From Microbacterium sp. 1S1 (lineage in GTDB: Bacteria > Actinomycetota > Actinomycetes > Actinomycetales > Microbacteriaceae): a stretch of 64,000 nucleotides of DNA. The notes under the pieces are model-generated. The model ran no database searches. It was not told where the DNA came from and worked only from the letters and a program-made list of their open reading frames with translations. Position numbers and translations under genes: made by a program. The stretch covers positions 3,100,001 through 3,164,000 of the forward strand of contig NZ_CP043430.1 in assembly GCF_008271365.1 (NCBI RefSeq), given 5' to 3'. Below are positions 24,588 through 32,755 of this stretch, piece after piece. Numbering within the stretch: the first letter of the stretch is position 1; each line of letters begins with the position of its first letter.

Positions 24588-25364
24588 CCGAGGAGAAGCC
24601 CCTCGCTTCAGGTGCGACCCTGCGCGGGCTAGCTGCAAGCATTCAGCTAGTCGCAGTCGCCACGCGAACAGCATCGACGCTGTTTCCCTCGACGGACGGC
24701 CGCAAGTATGTCTGTCGCTGTGCCAACCGTTTTGGTCAGGCTTATACATCGCGACTGTATAAGCCTGCGCCACGGCTCCCGCCGCATCCACCCTCCCCGC
24801 TATACGGCACCGCTGGGTGAGAGGCCATCTCCTGTTGCTTCAGCGGGAGGGCGGGAGCGGCAAGGTTCGAGCAGCGTCGAGCACGCATTCGACGGACCAG
24901 CAATCCTCCCTGACGAGTCTCTCTGGAGACGAGTGAACGCCTGGGCGTGAAGGTCTGACGAAAGCTCCAGTGCACGAGCAGCCCATCGCGGGACGAAGGC
25001 TATGTTCGCCGTGCTTCAGGCGACGAGGAAGAGCGAGCCGACGCTCGCGGCCGTCGAGATGAGTAGTCCGCCCGCGGCGGTCAAAAAGTCGCGCCGAGTC
25101 GAGTTGAGCACTCGTACGCCGCAAGAAGGCTTTGTTGTCGTAGGTAGGACGTGTGAGCCCATGTTCGGCGCAAATCGCGTCCCACTTCTCGTCCCTACCG
25201 ATGAAGAGAACCATTGACGAGGGGTCGCCGGGAGGTGCGAGTTGTCCTCGAACTCGGCCTTCGCGAGCTCTTCCATCTTGCCGATCCGCGCCTGGGCATG
25301 ATCGAACTCCTTGCGCGCGCCGATGGGCCCCCGGCAACGACTTCCGCCTCGCCATCGTAACCTG
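24588..25364. other. Gene-poor region with decayed coding remnants
   Basis: No intact gene is visible. On the minus strand, around 25180-25330, two frames alternately carry sensible sequence (E-F-D-H-A-Q-A-R-I-G-K-M-E-E-L-A-K-A-E-F-E-D in one, V-L-F-I-G-R-D-E-K-W-D-A-I-C-A-E-H-G-L in another), as expected of one gene broken by a frameshift. I cannot name it. The stretch also holds the AT-rich palindrome at 24737-24767. Confidence 0.4.
24737..24767. repeat. Perfect 12-bp inverted repeat with 7-bp spacer
   Basis: CAGGCTTATACA (24737-24748) and TGTATAAGCCTG (24756-24767) are exact mirror arms around TCGCGAC. The arms are AT-rich in a GC-rich setting. It could be a repressor operator or a recombination core site; the flanks give no clear gene for it to control. 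Confidence 0.7.
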
Positions 25365-25503
25365 AAGCGAACGGACCTACTACCGGCGCCGTCGACAGCG
25401 AGCCCTCGGCAAGTTGCGCCCGTCGAATTCGAAGCCATCATGACCACACAGGCCGCATCCGCGGCCTAACACGAAGAGTCACCAAGACCCTCGGCAGTCC
25501 CAC
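25365..25503 (+). mobile_element. IS3-family OrfB 3'-end remnant
   Basis: The plus strand encodes the usual end of an IS3-type OrfB (Y-Y-R-R-R-R-Q-R-A-L-G-K-L, then P-V-E-F-E-A-I-M-T-T-Q-A-A-S-A-A and a TAA at 25467-25469), but a one-base deletion between K-L and P-V-E-F breaks the frame. About 30 further bases (GTCACCAAGACCCTCGGCAG...) resemble an IS3 terminal sequence. The body of the element is missing. Confidence 0.6.
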
Positions 25504-25718
25504 GGAGCTTCGATCAGACCGGGAGCTCGTCGTACAGCACAATCCACCCGCGGCTCAACGCTTCGGGACAACGGGGGCTGGCACTGGACGCTCCCCATTG
25601 ACCTGAAGCTTCAGATCACGCCAGCGTTCCAAAGCGAGCCCAGTTGCGGTTTTGTATTGGATCCGCGATCATCTTGAATCAGTCTGCGAAACCAGTCGAA
25701 GGATGCTTAGCTAACGCC

Positions 25719-26447
25719 ATGGACGACAACGCGCCTGAGGGCGCCCACCGCAACGAGCCTCACTCTGGCGATCTCGGTGGGCGATTGAACTGGCTGCGGG
25801 CAGGCGTACTTGGCGCCAACGATGGCATCGTTTCGGTTGCGTCGCTCGTCGTGGGCGTCGCCGGGGCGACGACGGATTTCGCGCCTCTGGTGACGGCGGG
25901 TATCGCAGGGCTGGTCGGTGGGGCGGTCTCGATGGCGCTGGGCGAGTACGTCTCGGTCAGCAGTCAGAGCGATAGCCAGCGGGCGCTGATCGCGAAAGAA
26001 CGCCAGGAGCTGGTCGATGATCCCGCTGCGGAGCTCGAAGAGCTCACCGGTATCTACCAGGCGAAGGGGCTCACTCCCGAGACAGCACGCAAGGTCGCGG
26101 AAGAACTGACCGCCCACGACGTCCTCACCGCGCACCTGGAAGCAGAGCTCGGAATGACCGAAGACCACGTGGTGAGCCCGTGGGCTGCCGCTGGAGCGTC
26201 GGCTCTTGCGTTCACTATCGGTGGGTTGCTCCCGTTGCTGGCGATCTTGCTGCCGCCCGTCGACCTGCGCGTCCCGATCACGTTCATCGTTGTCCTGCTC
26301 GCGCTGGCGCTGACGGGGTTCGTGAGCGCGAGGATCGGCGGGAACCCTGCGGTCCGGCCGACGGTTAGGGTCGTGGTCGGCGGGGCGCTCGCTCTCGCCG
26401 CGACGTTCGCACTCGGGTCGCTTCTCGGAACGACCGGCGTTGCCTGA
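25719..26447 (+). CDS. VIT1/CCC1-family iron/manganese transporter
   Basis: A 242-residue membrane protein. L-N-W-L-R-A-G-V-L-G-A-N-D-G-I-V-S-V-A-S-L and A-L-G-E-Y-V-S-V-S-S-Q-S-D are the diagnostic first-helix and second-helix motifs of the VIT/CCC1 family, with the charged cytosolic metal-binding helices (about residues 85-140, rich in E/A/R) in the middle and three C-terminal hydrophobic segments. These proteins move Fe2+ or Mn2+ out of the cytoplasm. ATG 25719 is used; the open frame upstream to 25644 lacks support. It heads the metal/redox block, 73 bp before the ferric-reductase-like gene. Confidence 0.9.
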   Translation: MDDNAPEGAHRNEPHSGDLGGRLNWLRAGVLGANDGIVSVASLVVGVAGATTDFAPLVTAGIAGLVGGAVSMALGEYVSVSSQSDSQRALIAKERQELVDDPAAELEELTGIYQAKGLTPETARKVAEELTAHDVLTAHLEAELGMTEDHVVSPWAAAGASALAFTIGGLLPLLAILLPPVDLRVPITFIVVLLALALTGFVSARIGGNPAVRPTVRVVVGGALALAATFALGSLLGTTGVA

Positions 26448-26520
26448 GAATCACCTATGACAGCTTCAGGTGCACAGCTTTCTTAAAGCTCTCTCAGAGG
26501 GCCGCGTGGACGATGGCGTC

Positions 26521-27930
26521 ATGAGCACCCTCCGCACCGCCTCAACGTTCACGCCGACCTTGCGTGTATCGAAGCCCCGGGTCGCCACTTCGTGGTGGCG
26601 GGTCGCCGCACTCTGCGTGATCTGGGCGACGAGCTTGTTCGTCGTCGCACTGTGGGTGGCCGGGGGCGGGGTGACCGCCGTACTCAGTTTCTCTGCGGAG
26701 AGCGTGACCACTCTGGGACGGCTCTCCGGGCTTGTCGCAGCGAACCTGTTGCTCTATCAGGTGTTGTTGATGGCGAAGGTTCCGCTGTTCGAGCGGGGGT
26801 TTGGGCGTGAGGGGATCACGCGGTTTCATCGACAGGTCGGCTTCTGGTCGTTCTGGTTGATGGGTCTGCACATCCTGCTGCTGGTCATCGGGTACGCTGC
26901 GGCGGCGGGTGTGGGACTGTGGGATCAGCTGTGGAGTTTCGTCTGGGATTACCCGGGGATGCTGCTGGCAACTGCGGGAACCGGTCTGCTCGTGATGGTC
27001 GTGGTCACCTCGATCCGCCGTGCCCGCCGTCGCCTGCGGTACGAGTCATGGCATCTGCTACACCTGTACGCGTACCTGGGCGTCTTCCTCGCTCTGCCGC
27101 ACCAGTTATGGACGGGAGCCGACTTCCTCGCATCAACACCGGCCACGATCTACTGGTGGTCGCTGTGGGCTATCGCAGCGGCAGCCGTCATGGTGTTCCG
27201 CGTCGTCGCACCGCTTGTCCGTTCCCATCGACACGCTCTCCGCGTCGACACCGTCGCACTCGATGGGGCAGCCGGTGTCACCGTGCGCATGTCCGGTCGG
27301 GACCTCCGTGCGCTGAAGGCACGGGCGGGCCAGTTCTTCGTGTGGCGGTTCTTGGATGGGCCAGGATGGATGCGAGGGCACCCTTTCTCCCTCTCGGCCG
27401 CTCCGGGCGACACCTACGCGCTTACGGCGCGCCTCGTCGGCGACGGCACGACACGACTCGCGTCGCTGCGTCCGGGCACCCGAGTGTTGGTGGAGGGTCC
27501 GTTCGGGGAGATGACCGGAGATCGCCGCAGCGGCCGGAAGCTCCTCATGATCGGTGCGGGAGCCGGAGTGGCCCCGCTCGTCGCGCTTCTCGAGGCGGAG
27601 CGATACGAGCCAGGTGACGCGGCCCTGGTCGTCCGGGACAGTGCGGACTCTGACGCTCTACTGCGGGAGCCGATCTCGTCGCTGATCCGTGAGCGCGGAG
27701 TGCGCCACTTCCCGCTCACCGGCCCCCGCGCGGGCGGCAACTCCCCGTGGCTGCCGGCCACCCACACCGCCTGGAATGGCCCCGATCTGCTCCGCTACAT
27801 CGCCCCTGACCCGGACGAGTACGACGTCTACCTGTGCGGCCCCGACGGGTGGATGCGCGCACTACGAGAAGACCTCCAAGGCGCCGGCTTCACCGTCGAC
27901 CGCATCCACTCCGAATCCTTCACTTCCTGA
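26521..27930 (+). CDS. Ferric-reductase-like transmembrane flavocytochrome
   Basis: A 469-residue protein from ATG 26521 (an open frame to 26470 adds 17 residues). Residues 20-230 form about six hydrophobic helices of a ferric-reductase-type heme domain, with candidate heme ligands in F-H-R-Q-V-G, L-H-I-L-L and W-H-L-L-H-L-Y. The C-terminal part is a ferredoxin-reductase-type domain: G-H-P-F-S-L-S-A-A-P-G binds flavin, M-I-G-A-G-A-G-V-A-P-L the nicotinamide nucleotide, and L-C-G-P-D-G-W-M closes the fold. It should move electrons from NAD(P)H across the membrane. The following FMN-binding protein is the obvious extracytoplasmic acceptor. Confidence 0.9.
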   Translation: MSTLRTASTFTPTLRVSKPRVATSWWRVAALCVIWATSLFVVALWVAGGGVTAVLSFSAESVTTLGRLSGLVAANLLLYQVLLMAKVPLFERGFGREGITRFHRQVGFWSFWLMGLHILLLVIGYAAAAGVGLWDQLWSFVWDYPGMLLATAGTGLLVMVVVTSIRRARRRLRYESWHLLHLYAYLGVFLALPHQLWTGADFLASTPATIYWWSLWAIAAAAVMVFRVVAPLVRSHRHALRVDTVALDGAAGVTVRMSGRDLRALKARAGQFFVWRFLDGPGWMRGHPFSLSAAPGDTYALTARLVGDGTTRLASLRPGTRVLVEGPFGEMTGDRRSGRKLLMIGAGAGVAPLVALLEAERYEPGDAALVVRDSADSDALLREPISSLIRERGVRHFPLTGPRAGGNSPWLPATHTAWNGPDLLRYIAPDPDEYDVYLCGPDGWMRALREDLQGAGFTVDRIHSESFTS

Positions 27931-27949
27931 GCACCGAGGGAGCAACGCC

Positions 27950-28405
27950 ATGAAGAAGATCATCTACGCACTCCTCGCGACACTGAGCGGGATCGTCCTC
28001 CTGTTCAGCTACCGCACCTCCCTCGACGCTGTTCCCCCCTCCGACATCGCCAGCCCCGCCAGCAGCACCACCCAGGGCACCAGCGGGTCGGCATCGACCA
28101 CCACCGCCGGGACTACGACGGGGCTCGCGGACGGGACGTTCACCGGCGACACCACCCACACGCGCTACGGGCCCATCCAGGTGCAGATCACCGTGTCGGG
28201 AGGGAAGATCACCGACGCGCAAGCGCTCCAGTATCCCGACAGCAACGGTCGAGACCAACAGATCAACGCACACGCGATCCCGCTGCTGGTCTCCGAGACC
28301 GTCCAGGGCCAGAGCGCACACATCCAGATGGTGTCCGGCGCGACCTACACCAGCGACGGATACACGAGCTCGCTGCAGAGCGCTATCGATCAGGCACAAC
28401 AATGA
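27950..28405 (+). CDS. Membrane-anchored FMN-binding domain protein
   Basis: A 151-residue protein with an N-terminal membrane anchor (K-K-I-I-Y-A-L-L-A-T-L-S-G-I-V-L-L-F), a Ser/Thr/Gly-rich linker and an FMN-binding domain that ends with M-V-S-G-A-T-Y-T-S. S129-G-A-T132 is the flavinylation motif in which the Thr receives FMN through a phosphoester bond made by ApbE, the next gene. The domain should face outward. The start overlaps the end of the reductase region by only 19 bp spacing and has GGGAG upstream; its stop overlaps the apbE ATG by 4 bp. Confidence 0.9.
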   Translation: MKKIIYALLATLSGIVLLFSYRTSLDAVPPSDIASPASSTTQGTSGSASTTTAGTTTGLADGTFTGDTTHTRYGPIQVQITVSGGKITDAQALQYPDSNGRDQQINAHAIPLLVSETVQGQSAHIQMVSGATYTSDGYTSSLQSAIDQAQQ

Positions 28406-29199
28406 CCACGCCAGACATCCACGTGCACGTGGAGCACATCATGGGCACCGCCATCAGCATCCACATCGTCGACCCGCGTGACGACGCTGCGGTCCGGGAT
28501 GCGGTGCGGGCGTGCGTCTCGGAGCTCCGCGACATCGACCGCGTGTTCTCGCCCTACCGGGCCGAATCCGACATCAGCCGCATCCGGGCCGGTGACCTCC
28601 GCATCCAGGACGCTGACCCGCGCGTGGCAGAGGTCGCTGCCGCGTGCGCCGACTACGAACACGAGACCGGCGGGCTCTTCTCCGCATCTTGGCGGGGCGG
28701 GTTCGACCCCACCGGGTACGTCAAGGGGTGGGCGGTGGAACACGCGAGCAGACGACACCTCGCCCCTCTCCTCGTATGGTCACGGGCCGTCGGCATCAAC
28801 GCCGGAGGAGACCTGCAACTGTTCACCGCACAGGGCTCGGACTGGGTCTGGGACGTGGGAATCGCAGACCCGTGTCGCCCCGGGAGCGTTGTCGCGACGA
28901 TGCAGGTGACGAATGGTGCTGTGGCCACGTCCGGTCCCGCCGAACGTGGCAGGCACATCATTGATCCACGCACCGGTCACCGCGCGCACGGCATCGCCTC
29001 CGTCACCGTCGTCGCCGACACTCTCGCTCACGCAGACGTCTGGGCTACGGCCGCCATCGCCGCAGGCTCCTCCGACACCACCTGGATCGCCGCCTCCCGC
29101 ACGAGGACCGGGCTGCTCGTCACGGATACTGGAGCCACCACACGGTGGATCGGGTCGACGCCCGTCGAGGTCACCTCGGCGTCGTCGTGGGCAGCGTAA
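28402..29199 (+). CDS. apbE: FAD:protein FMN transferase
   Basis: A 265-residue ApbE-family enzyme, on the short side for the family. M-G-T-A-I-S-I-H near the N-terminus, D-I-D-R-V-F-S-P-Y-R-A-E-S-D-I-S-R, F-D-P-T-G-Y-V-K-G-W-A and G-I-N-A-G-G-D-L are the flavin- and Mg-binding motifs; H-I-I-D-P-R-T-G and V-V-A-D-T-L-A-H-A-D close the active site. It transfers FMN from FAD to the Thr of the SGAT motif in the preceding protein. No signal peptide is evident. Its last 29 bases overlap the convergent histidine kinase gene. Confidence 0.92.
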   Translation: MTTPDIHVHVEHIMGTAISIHIVDPRDDAAVRDAVRACVSELRDIDRVFSPYRAESDISRIRAGDLRIQDADPRVAEVAAACADYEHETGGLFSASWRGGFDPTGYVKGWAVEHASRRHLAPLLVWSRAVGINAGGDLQLFTAQGSDWVWDVGIADPCRPGSVVATMQVTNGAVATSGPAERGRHIIDPRTGHRAHGIASVTVVADTLAHADVWATAAIAAGSSDTTWIAASRTRTGLLVTDTGATTRWIGSTPVEVTSASSWAA

Positions 29200-30154
29200 G
29201 AAGGAACACTGTCCTTCCCGGGGACGTCGATTCGACGACAACGCTCCCTCCGGCGCGCTGTGCGACATCCCGCACCAGCGAGAGCCCGATCCCGAATCCG
29301 CGTCCACGGCCGCTGTCGGGAGAGCGAGCGAACCTCTCGAACACCTGAGCGGGGTCGATACCGGAGATCCCAGCCCCGTGGTCGGTCACACGTATCTCCA
29401 CCCCGCTCGCCGACCGCCGTGCTGAGAGCTCGACCGAGCCGCCTGCCGGTGAGTGCGCGACCGCGTTATCCAGGAGTGCGACCAGAGCCCGCACGAGGGT
29501 CACCGGCAGCACCGGCACGACAGCGTCCACGACGTCGACGTCGATCCTCACAGCCGTGTCGTCCGCCAGGGAGCGGATCGCGGCTGTGGCGCCGCGAGCG
29601 GCGTCGGCGAGGACCGCTGATTCTCCGGCGAACGACTGTCCTTCTGCGGCGAGGAGCATGTCGGAGAGGACGTCGCGCATGCGATCCGCGTCTTCTCGCA
29701 GCTCGCGCGCCGTCGCGGTCACGTCCTCGCCGCGGTCCAGACGGCGCTGCAGGATCTGGATACGGCTCGTCAACGCCGTCAACGGCGTACGGAGCTCATG
29801 GCTCGCATCCGCGACGAACTGTCGTTGCCGCCGCAGAGCATCGCTCAACGGGAGTGCTGCTCGCCGCGCGGCGATACTCGCAACCACGGCCAGCAACAGC
29901 ACCCCCACCGCACCGAGCAGGACCACGGCGGGCACGAGAACACTGATGTCGACGACGAAATCGTCCCCACCCGCACCCGGGAACCACCCGCCCTCGTGCC
30001 TCTCGCCCTCACGGCGCGACGACGACAGCACCACCGCGAGAAGAATCAGCACACCTCCGAGGACGATCACCCCGGACGAGACGCCCACCCAGACCGCGAC
30101 GACCCGAGCCGCCCGCCGCACCTTCTCCGCATCCGGGTCTCTCTGCGCACTCAT
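29171..30154 (-). CDS. Sensor histidine kinase
   Basis: A 327-residue kinase with two membrane segments (about residues 18-45 and 70-92) enclosing a short extracytoplasmic loop of about 25 residues with G-G-W-F-P-G-A-G. H-E-L-R-T-P is the phospho-acceptor box, L-L-D-N-A-V-A-H-S the N box, D-H-G-A-G-I the G1 box and G-R-G-F-G-I-G-L the G2 box. The response regulator lies directly upstream and overlaps it by 4 bp. Its convergent placement against apbE suggests it senses redox or metal state for this block (inference). Confidence 0.92.
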   Translation of the reverse strand: MSAQRDPDAEKVRRAARVVAVWVGVSSGVIVLGGVLILLAVVLSSSRREGERHEGGWFPGAGGDDFVVDISVLVPAVVLLGAVGVLLLAVVASIAARRAALPLSDALRRQRQFVADASHELRTPLTALTSRIQILQRRLDRGEDVTATARELREDADRMRDVLSDMLLAAEGQSFAGESAVLADAARGATAAIRSLADDTAVRIDVDVVDAVVPVLPVTLVRALVALLDNAVAHSPAGGSVELSARRSASGVEIRVTDHGAGISGIDPAQVFERFARSPDSGRGRGFGIGLSLVRDVAQRAGGSVVVESTSPGRTVFLLTLPTTTPR

Positions 30155-30825
30155 GACGGGTTCCCCGCACGATACCCGCGCGCTCTGACCGTCTCGATCA
30201 TCTCCGGAGTCGTCTTCTTCCGCACATAGTGCACATACGTGTCCACGGAGCTCGCGGAATCACCGGCAGGGAACACCGCCCGGAGGATCTCCTCTCGACT
30301 GAACACATGGTCCGGACTCCCGCTGAGCACCTCCAGCAACGCGCTCTCCGTCGCCGTGAGCGTGATCCGGTACCCCGACGGGTCAAAGACCGCCTGTGCT
30401 GTCGGGGCGAAACTCCACTCACCGAGCTCGCGCCGCGCCCCACCCGACTGGAAAGCCCGCTGCAATGCGCGCAACCGCGCCAGGAGTTCCTCGTAGTCGA
30501 ACGGCTTGACGAGATAGTCGTTCGCCCCACCGTCGAGCCCCGTGACCTTGTCGTCCACCGCGCCCAGGGCAGTCAGCATGAGCACCGGGGTCGTGATGTG
30601 CGCCGTGCGCACCGCGCGAACAAGATCGACACCGTCCATCCCCGGCAGCCGCCGGTCCACCACCATCAGGTCATACCGGGTACCCAGCGCCAAACGCAGG
30701 GCGACCTCGCCGTCGGACGCATGATCGACCCGATACGTCTCCGACAACACCTCGACCGTCATCGCCGCGATCAGTGGATCGTCCTCGACATACAGCACAG
30801 ACGCGAGCTTCGAGGATCCCACCAT
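30151..30825 (-). CDS. OmpR-family response regulator
   Basis: A 224-residue regulator: receiver domain with the acidic pair E-D-D near residue 14, phospho-acceptor Asp in V-V-D-R-R-L-P-G-M-D-G, the switch Thr in M-L-T-A-L and Lys in L-V-K-P-F-D-Y; then a winged-helix output domain with F-S-R-E-E-I-L-R-A-V-F and S-V-D-T-Y-V-H-Y-V-R-K-K. The following kinase gene starts within its stop. It is the first gene of the two-component operon. Confidence 0.93.
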   Translation of the reverse strand: MVGSSKLASVLYVEDDPLIAAMTVEVLSETYRVDHASDGEVALRLALGTRYDLMVVDRRLPGMDGVDLVRAVRTAHITTPVLMLTALGAVDDKVTGLDGGANDYLVKPFDYEELLARLRALQRAFQSGGARRELGEWSFAPTAQAVFDPSGYRITLTATESALLEVLSGSPDHVFSREEILRAVFPAGDSASSVDTYVHYVRKKTTPEMIETVRARGYRAGNPS

Positions 30826-30925
30826 GAGGTGATACTGCCACGCGCCACGGGCATCACGCTATGACTCACGACAAGCGCACAACGGAATCGAGCATCTCAC
30901 TCACACAGCAGATGCCGTGCTCACG

Positions 30926-32176
30926 TCACTGCCAGGCAGCCGTCGGAGTCTCGCTGAGACGTTCCCGAGTAGGGGTGCGGCGGAACGGTGCCGTGAGAGT
31001 GGGCAGGATGTGTGCGCGGTGCGCGATGAGCATCCCCACGGCGATCAGCACCTGGATTGCTGAGAGGATGTAGCGGCCGGTGGTGTCGGTGACGAAGAAC
31101 TGCACAGCGAAGATCGCTGCGAGGGCGACGGCCGAGCGCCAGTGGAAGCGCAGCGCGATGATGATCGCGACGCCCATGAGGGTCTGTGTGCCGGTGAGGA
31201 CAAACTCTTCGATCTGGCGGGAGTCGAGTGGCAGGTCGCCTCCTCCGCCTCCGAAGAAGTGCGCGATGGGGAGGGATCCGACGAGCAGGCTCCACTGGTT
31301 GACCTTCGAGGCGATGAGGGTGCCGATGGCGGCGGCGCCCATGCCGCGCAGCGCGAAGAGCACGGCGATGATGAACTCGGGAGCCTCGGAGGCGAGTGGG
31401 GCGAGCCACTGGACGAGGAAGTAGCTGTCGATGCCGAGCGACGTCCCCGAATCCACGAGCGCGGTAGCGAACGGTTCGGCGCAGGCGAGGATGATCGCGG
31501 CCGACACGACGAACATCGAGATGACGGTGACGCGGCGGGCACGCGTCGGCATTCCGGCGATGTCGGCTGCCGCTCCGACGAACTCCTCTTCGCCGTCGTC
31601 TTCGACCCGGCTCGCGCGCCATAGGTACAGCACGAATCCGGTGATCAGGACGAGGCCGAACCAGATCGGGATGTTGCCCAGCAGCGGGATCGCGAATGCC
31701 AGCACCGCGAGGATGCCGAGGAATCCGACGTCGAGGCGCGCAGTCACGGGAAGGCCCAGACTCGACACCCGGCGCGTGTCGCCACGGCCAAGACCTCGAT
31801 TGGCGACGATGAGGGCGACGATCACGACCAGCGGCCAGCCGAAGCCGAGCAGCAGCCGGTTGGACCCGGTCATGTTCGCGGCGGCGTACTGGGCGTAGTC
31901 GGGGTCCGAACCCGAGCGGAACGCGTAGTACAGGTCGACGGCGTACTCGGGGAGCACGGCGATCAGGGCGAGGATCGCAATCGCGAGGGCGCCGGAGATG
32001 TCCTTCTGCGCGGCTTCGGCGGCCCAGGCGAGCAGGAAGCTCGCAGCGACCACCGCGGCACCGAACACGAACAGGTCGACTACGGGGTTCGGGTGGAATG
32101 CGAGGATGCGGAACACAACGGCCGGGGCGGCAATCGTCAGGCACAACAGGATGCGGGAGATGAGGGCGCGAGGCAT
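30926..32176 (-). CDS. CaCA-superfamily cation exchanger, riboswitch-controlled
   Basis: A 416-residue membrane protein with two alpha-repeat motifs of the calcium/cation antiporter superfamily: A-V-L-P-E-Y-A-V-D-L near residue 80 and P-L-A-S-E-A-P-E-F-I-I near residue 260, each with the acidic ion-coordinating Glu. About ten hydrophobic segments are visible. ATG 32176 is certain: it has AAAGGAGAG upstream, and the longer frame to 32260 would read through the riboswitch. Because a yybP-ykoY element precedes it, Mn2+ export is a better guess than Ca2+ exchange. 100 bp separate it from the response regulator gene. Confidence 0.88.
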   Translation of the reverse strand: MPRALISRILLCLTIAAPAVVFRILAFHPNPVVDLFVFGAAVVAASFLLAWAAEAAQKDISGALAIAILALIAVLPEYAVDLYYAFRSGSDPDYAQYAAANMTGSNRLLLGFGWPLVVIVALIVANRGLGRGDTRRVSSLGLPVTARLDVGFLGILAVLAFAIPLLGNIPIWFGLVLITGFVLYLWRASRVEDDGEEEFVGAAADIAGMPTRARRVTVISMFVVSAAIILACAEPFATALVDSGTSLGIDSYFLVQWLAPLASEAPEFIIAVLFALRGMGAAAIGTLIASKVNQWSLLVGSLPIAHFFGGGGGDLPLDSRQIEEFVLTGTQTLMGVAIIIALRFHWRSAVALAAIFAVQFFVTDTTGRYILSAIQVLIAVGMLIAHRAHILPTLTAPFRRTPTRERLSETPTAAWQ

Positions 32177-32220
32177 CGCGCTCTCCTTTCGGTCGGGCGC
32201 GACCGAAGAGACGACACAGC

Positions 32221-32351
32221 GGAGCTTCGGCCACACAGAGAGGCCGAAGGTCTCGCTCATCCCGGATCGGGACGGGGCACCGGACGATCTCCGTGAACGT
32301 CAGTATGTCGATGCACCCTCAGGCGCTACGGCCCGGAGCTACTCCCCTTCG
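32221..32351 (-). promoter_or_regulatory. yybP-ykoY manganese riboswitch
   Basis: Read on the minus strand, the element starts with AAGGGGAGTAGC (near 32350), has the conserved ATCGACATACTG in the middle (about 32298-32313) and ends with GCGAGACCTTCGGCC pairing to GGCCGAAGC (32222-32260). These are the three invariant parts of the yybP-ykoY class, which binds Mn2+ at a paired-loop junction and turns on manganese efflux genes. It lies 45 bp upstream of the exchanger's ATG. Confidence 0.88.
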
Positions 32352-32755
32352 ATACCCCCAGTCTTCCGGCCGGCGAGCTTCGAACATGGCCGAGAGAACG
32401 GATTCGGAGCTTTTCGGGAGACCTGAAGCGGAATCGTAAGGCCGAAGCTAAGACACTTCTTATCTTTTCGCTGCGCCGAAAGCATGAGCGAGCGTTTCTC
32501 AAGCGCCACAGCCGGCGGCGCAGCCACTCAGAGCAACGGATGGCAGCATGACATGGCCTCGCCCAGACTAGCGATTCGGGGTGCGGGGTCGCCCACGGCA
32601 ATGACGCCGAGACCCGAATGATAATGCTGGCACTTGACGTTCTCGCGTCTGGTAGACAACCATCCTGCAGCCCGACCACTGCTGGATGCGATCAGGCCAG
32701 GATTGCGAAGCGTGCACGAAATTCAGCATGTGGGACCGCTCGGGTGCGGCCGGGG
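32352..32755. other. Intergenic stretch, no gene seen
   Basis: About 400 bases of somewhat lower GC between the riboswitch and the end of the convergent-side helicase-associated gene. Only implausible open frames are present. The promoter of the riboswitch transcript should lie just above 32352. Confidence 0.5.

Noticed and set aside
23478-24690. Similar GCGAACAG...TCGACGC segments on both sides of the metallophosphoesterase gene
   Set aside because: The match is short and gapped; too weak to call flanking repeats by eye.
24174-24791. 205-codon minus-strand frame opposite the metallophosphoesterase
   Set aside because: It is antisense to a gene with all catalytic motifs and shows no motif of its own.
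30921-32234. 437-codon minus-strand open frame over the CaCA exchanger
   Set aside because: It is an Arg/His/Pro-rich shadow frame; the overlapping frame has clear membrane helices, alpha-repeat motifs and a good ribosome-binding site behind a riboswitch.
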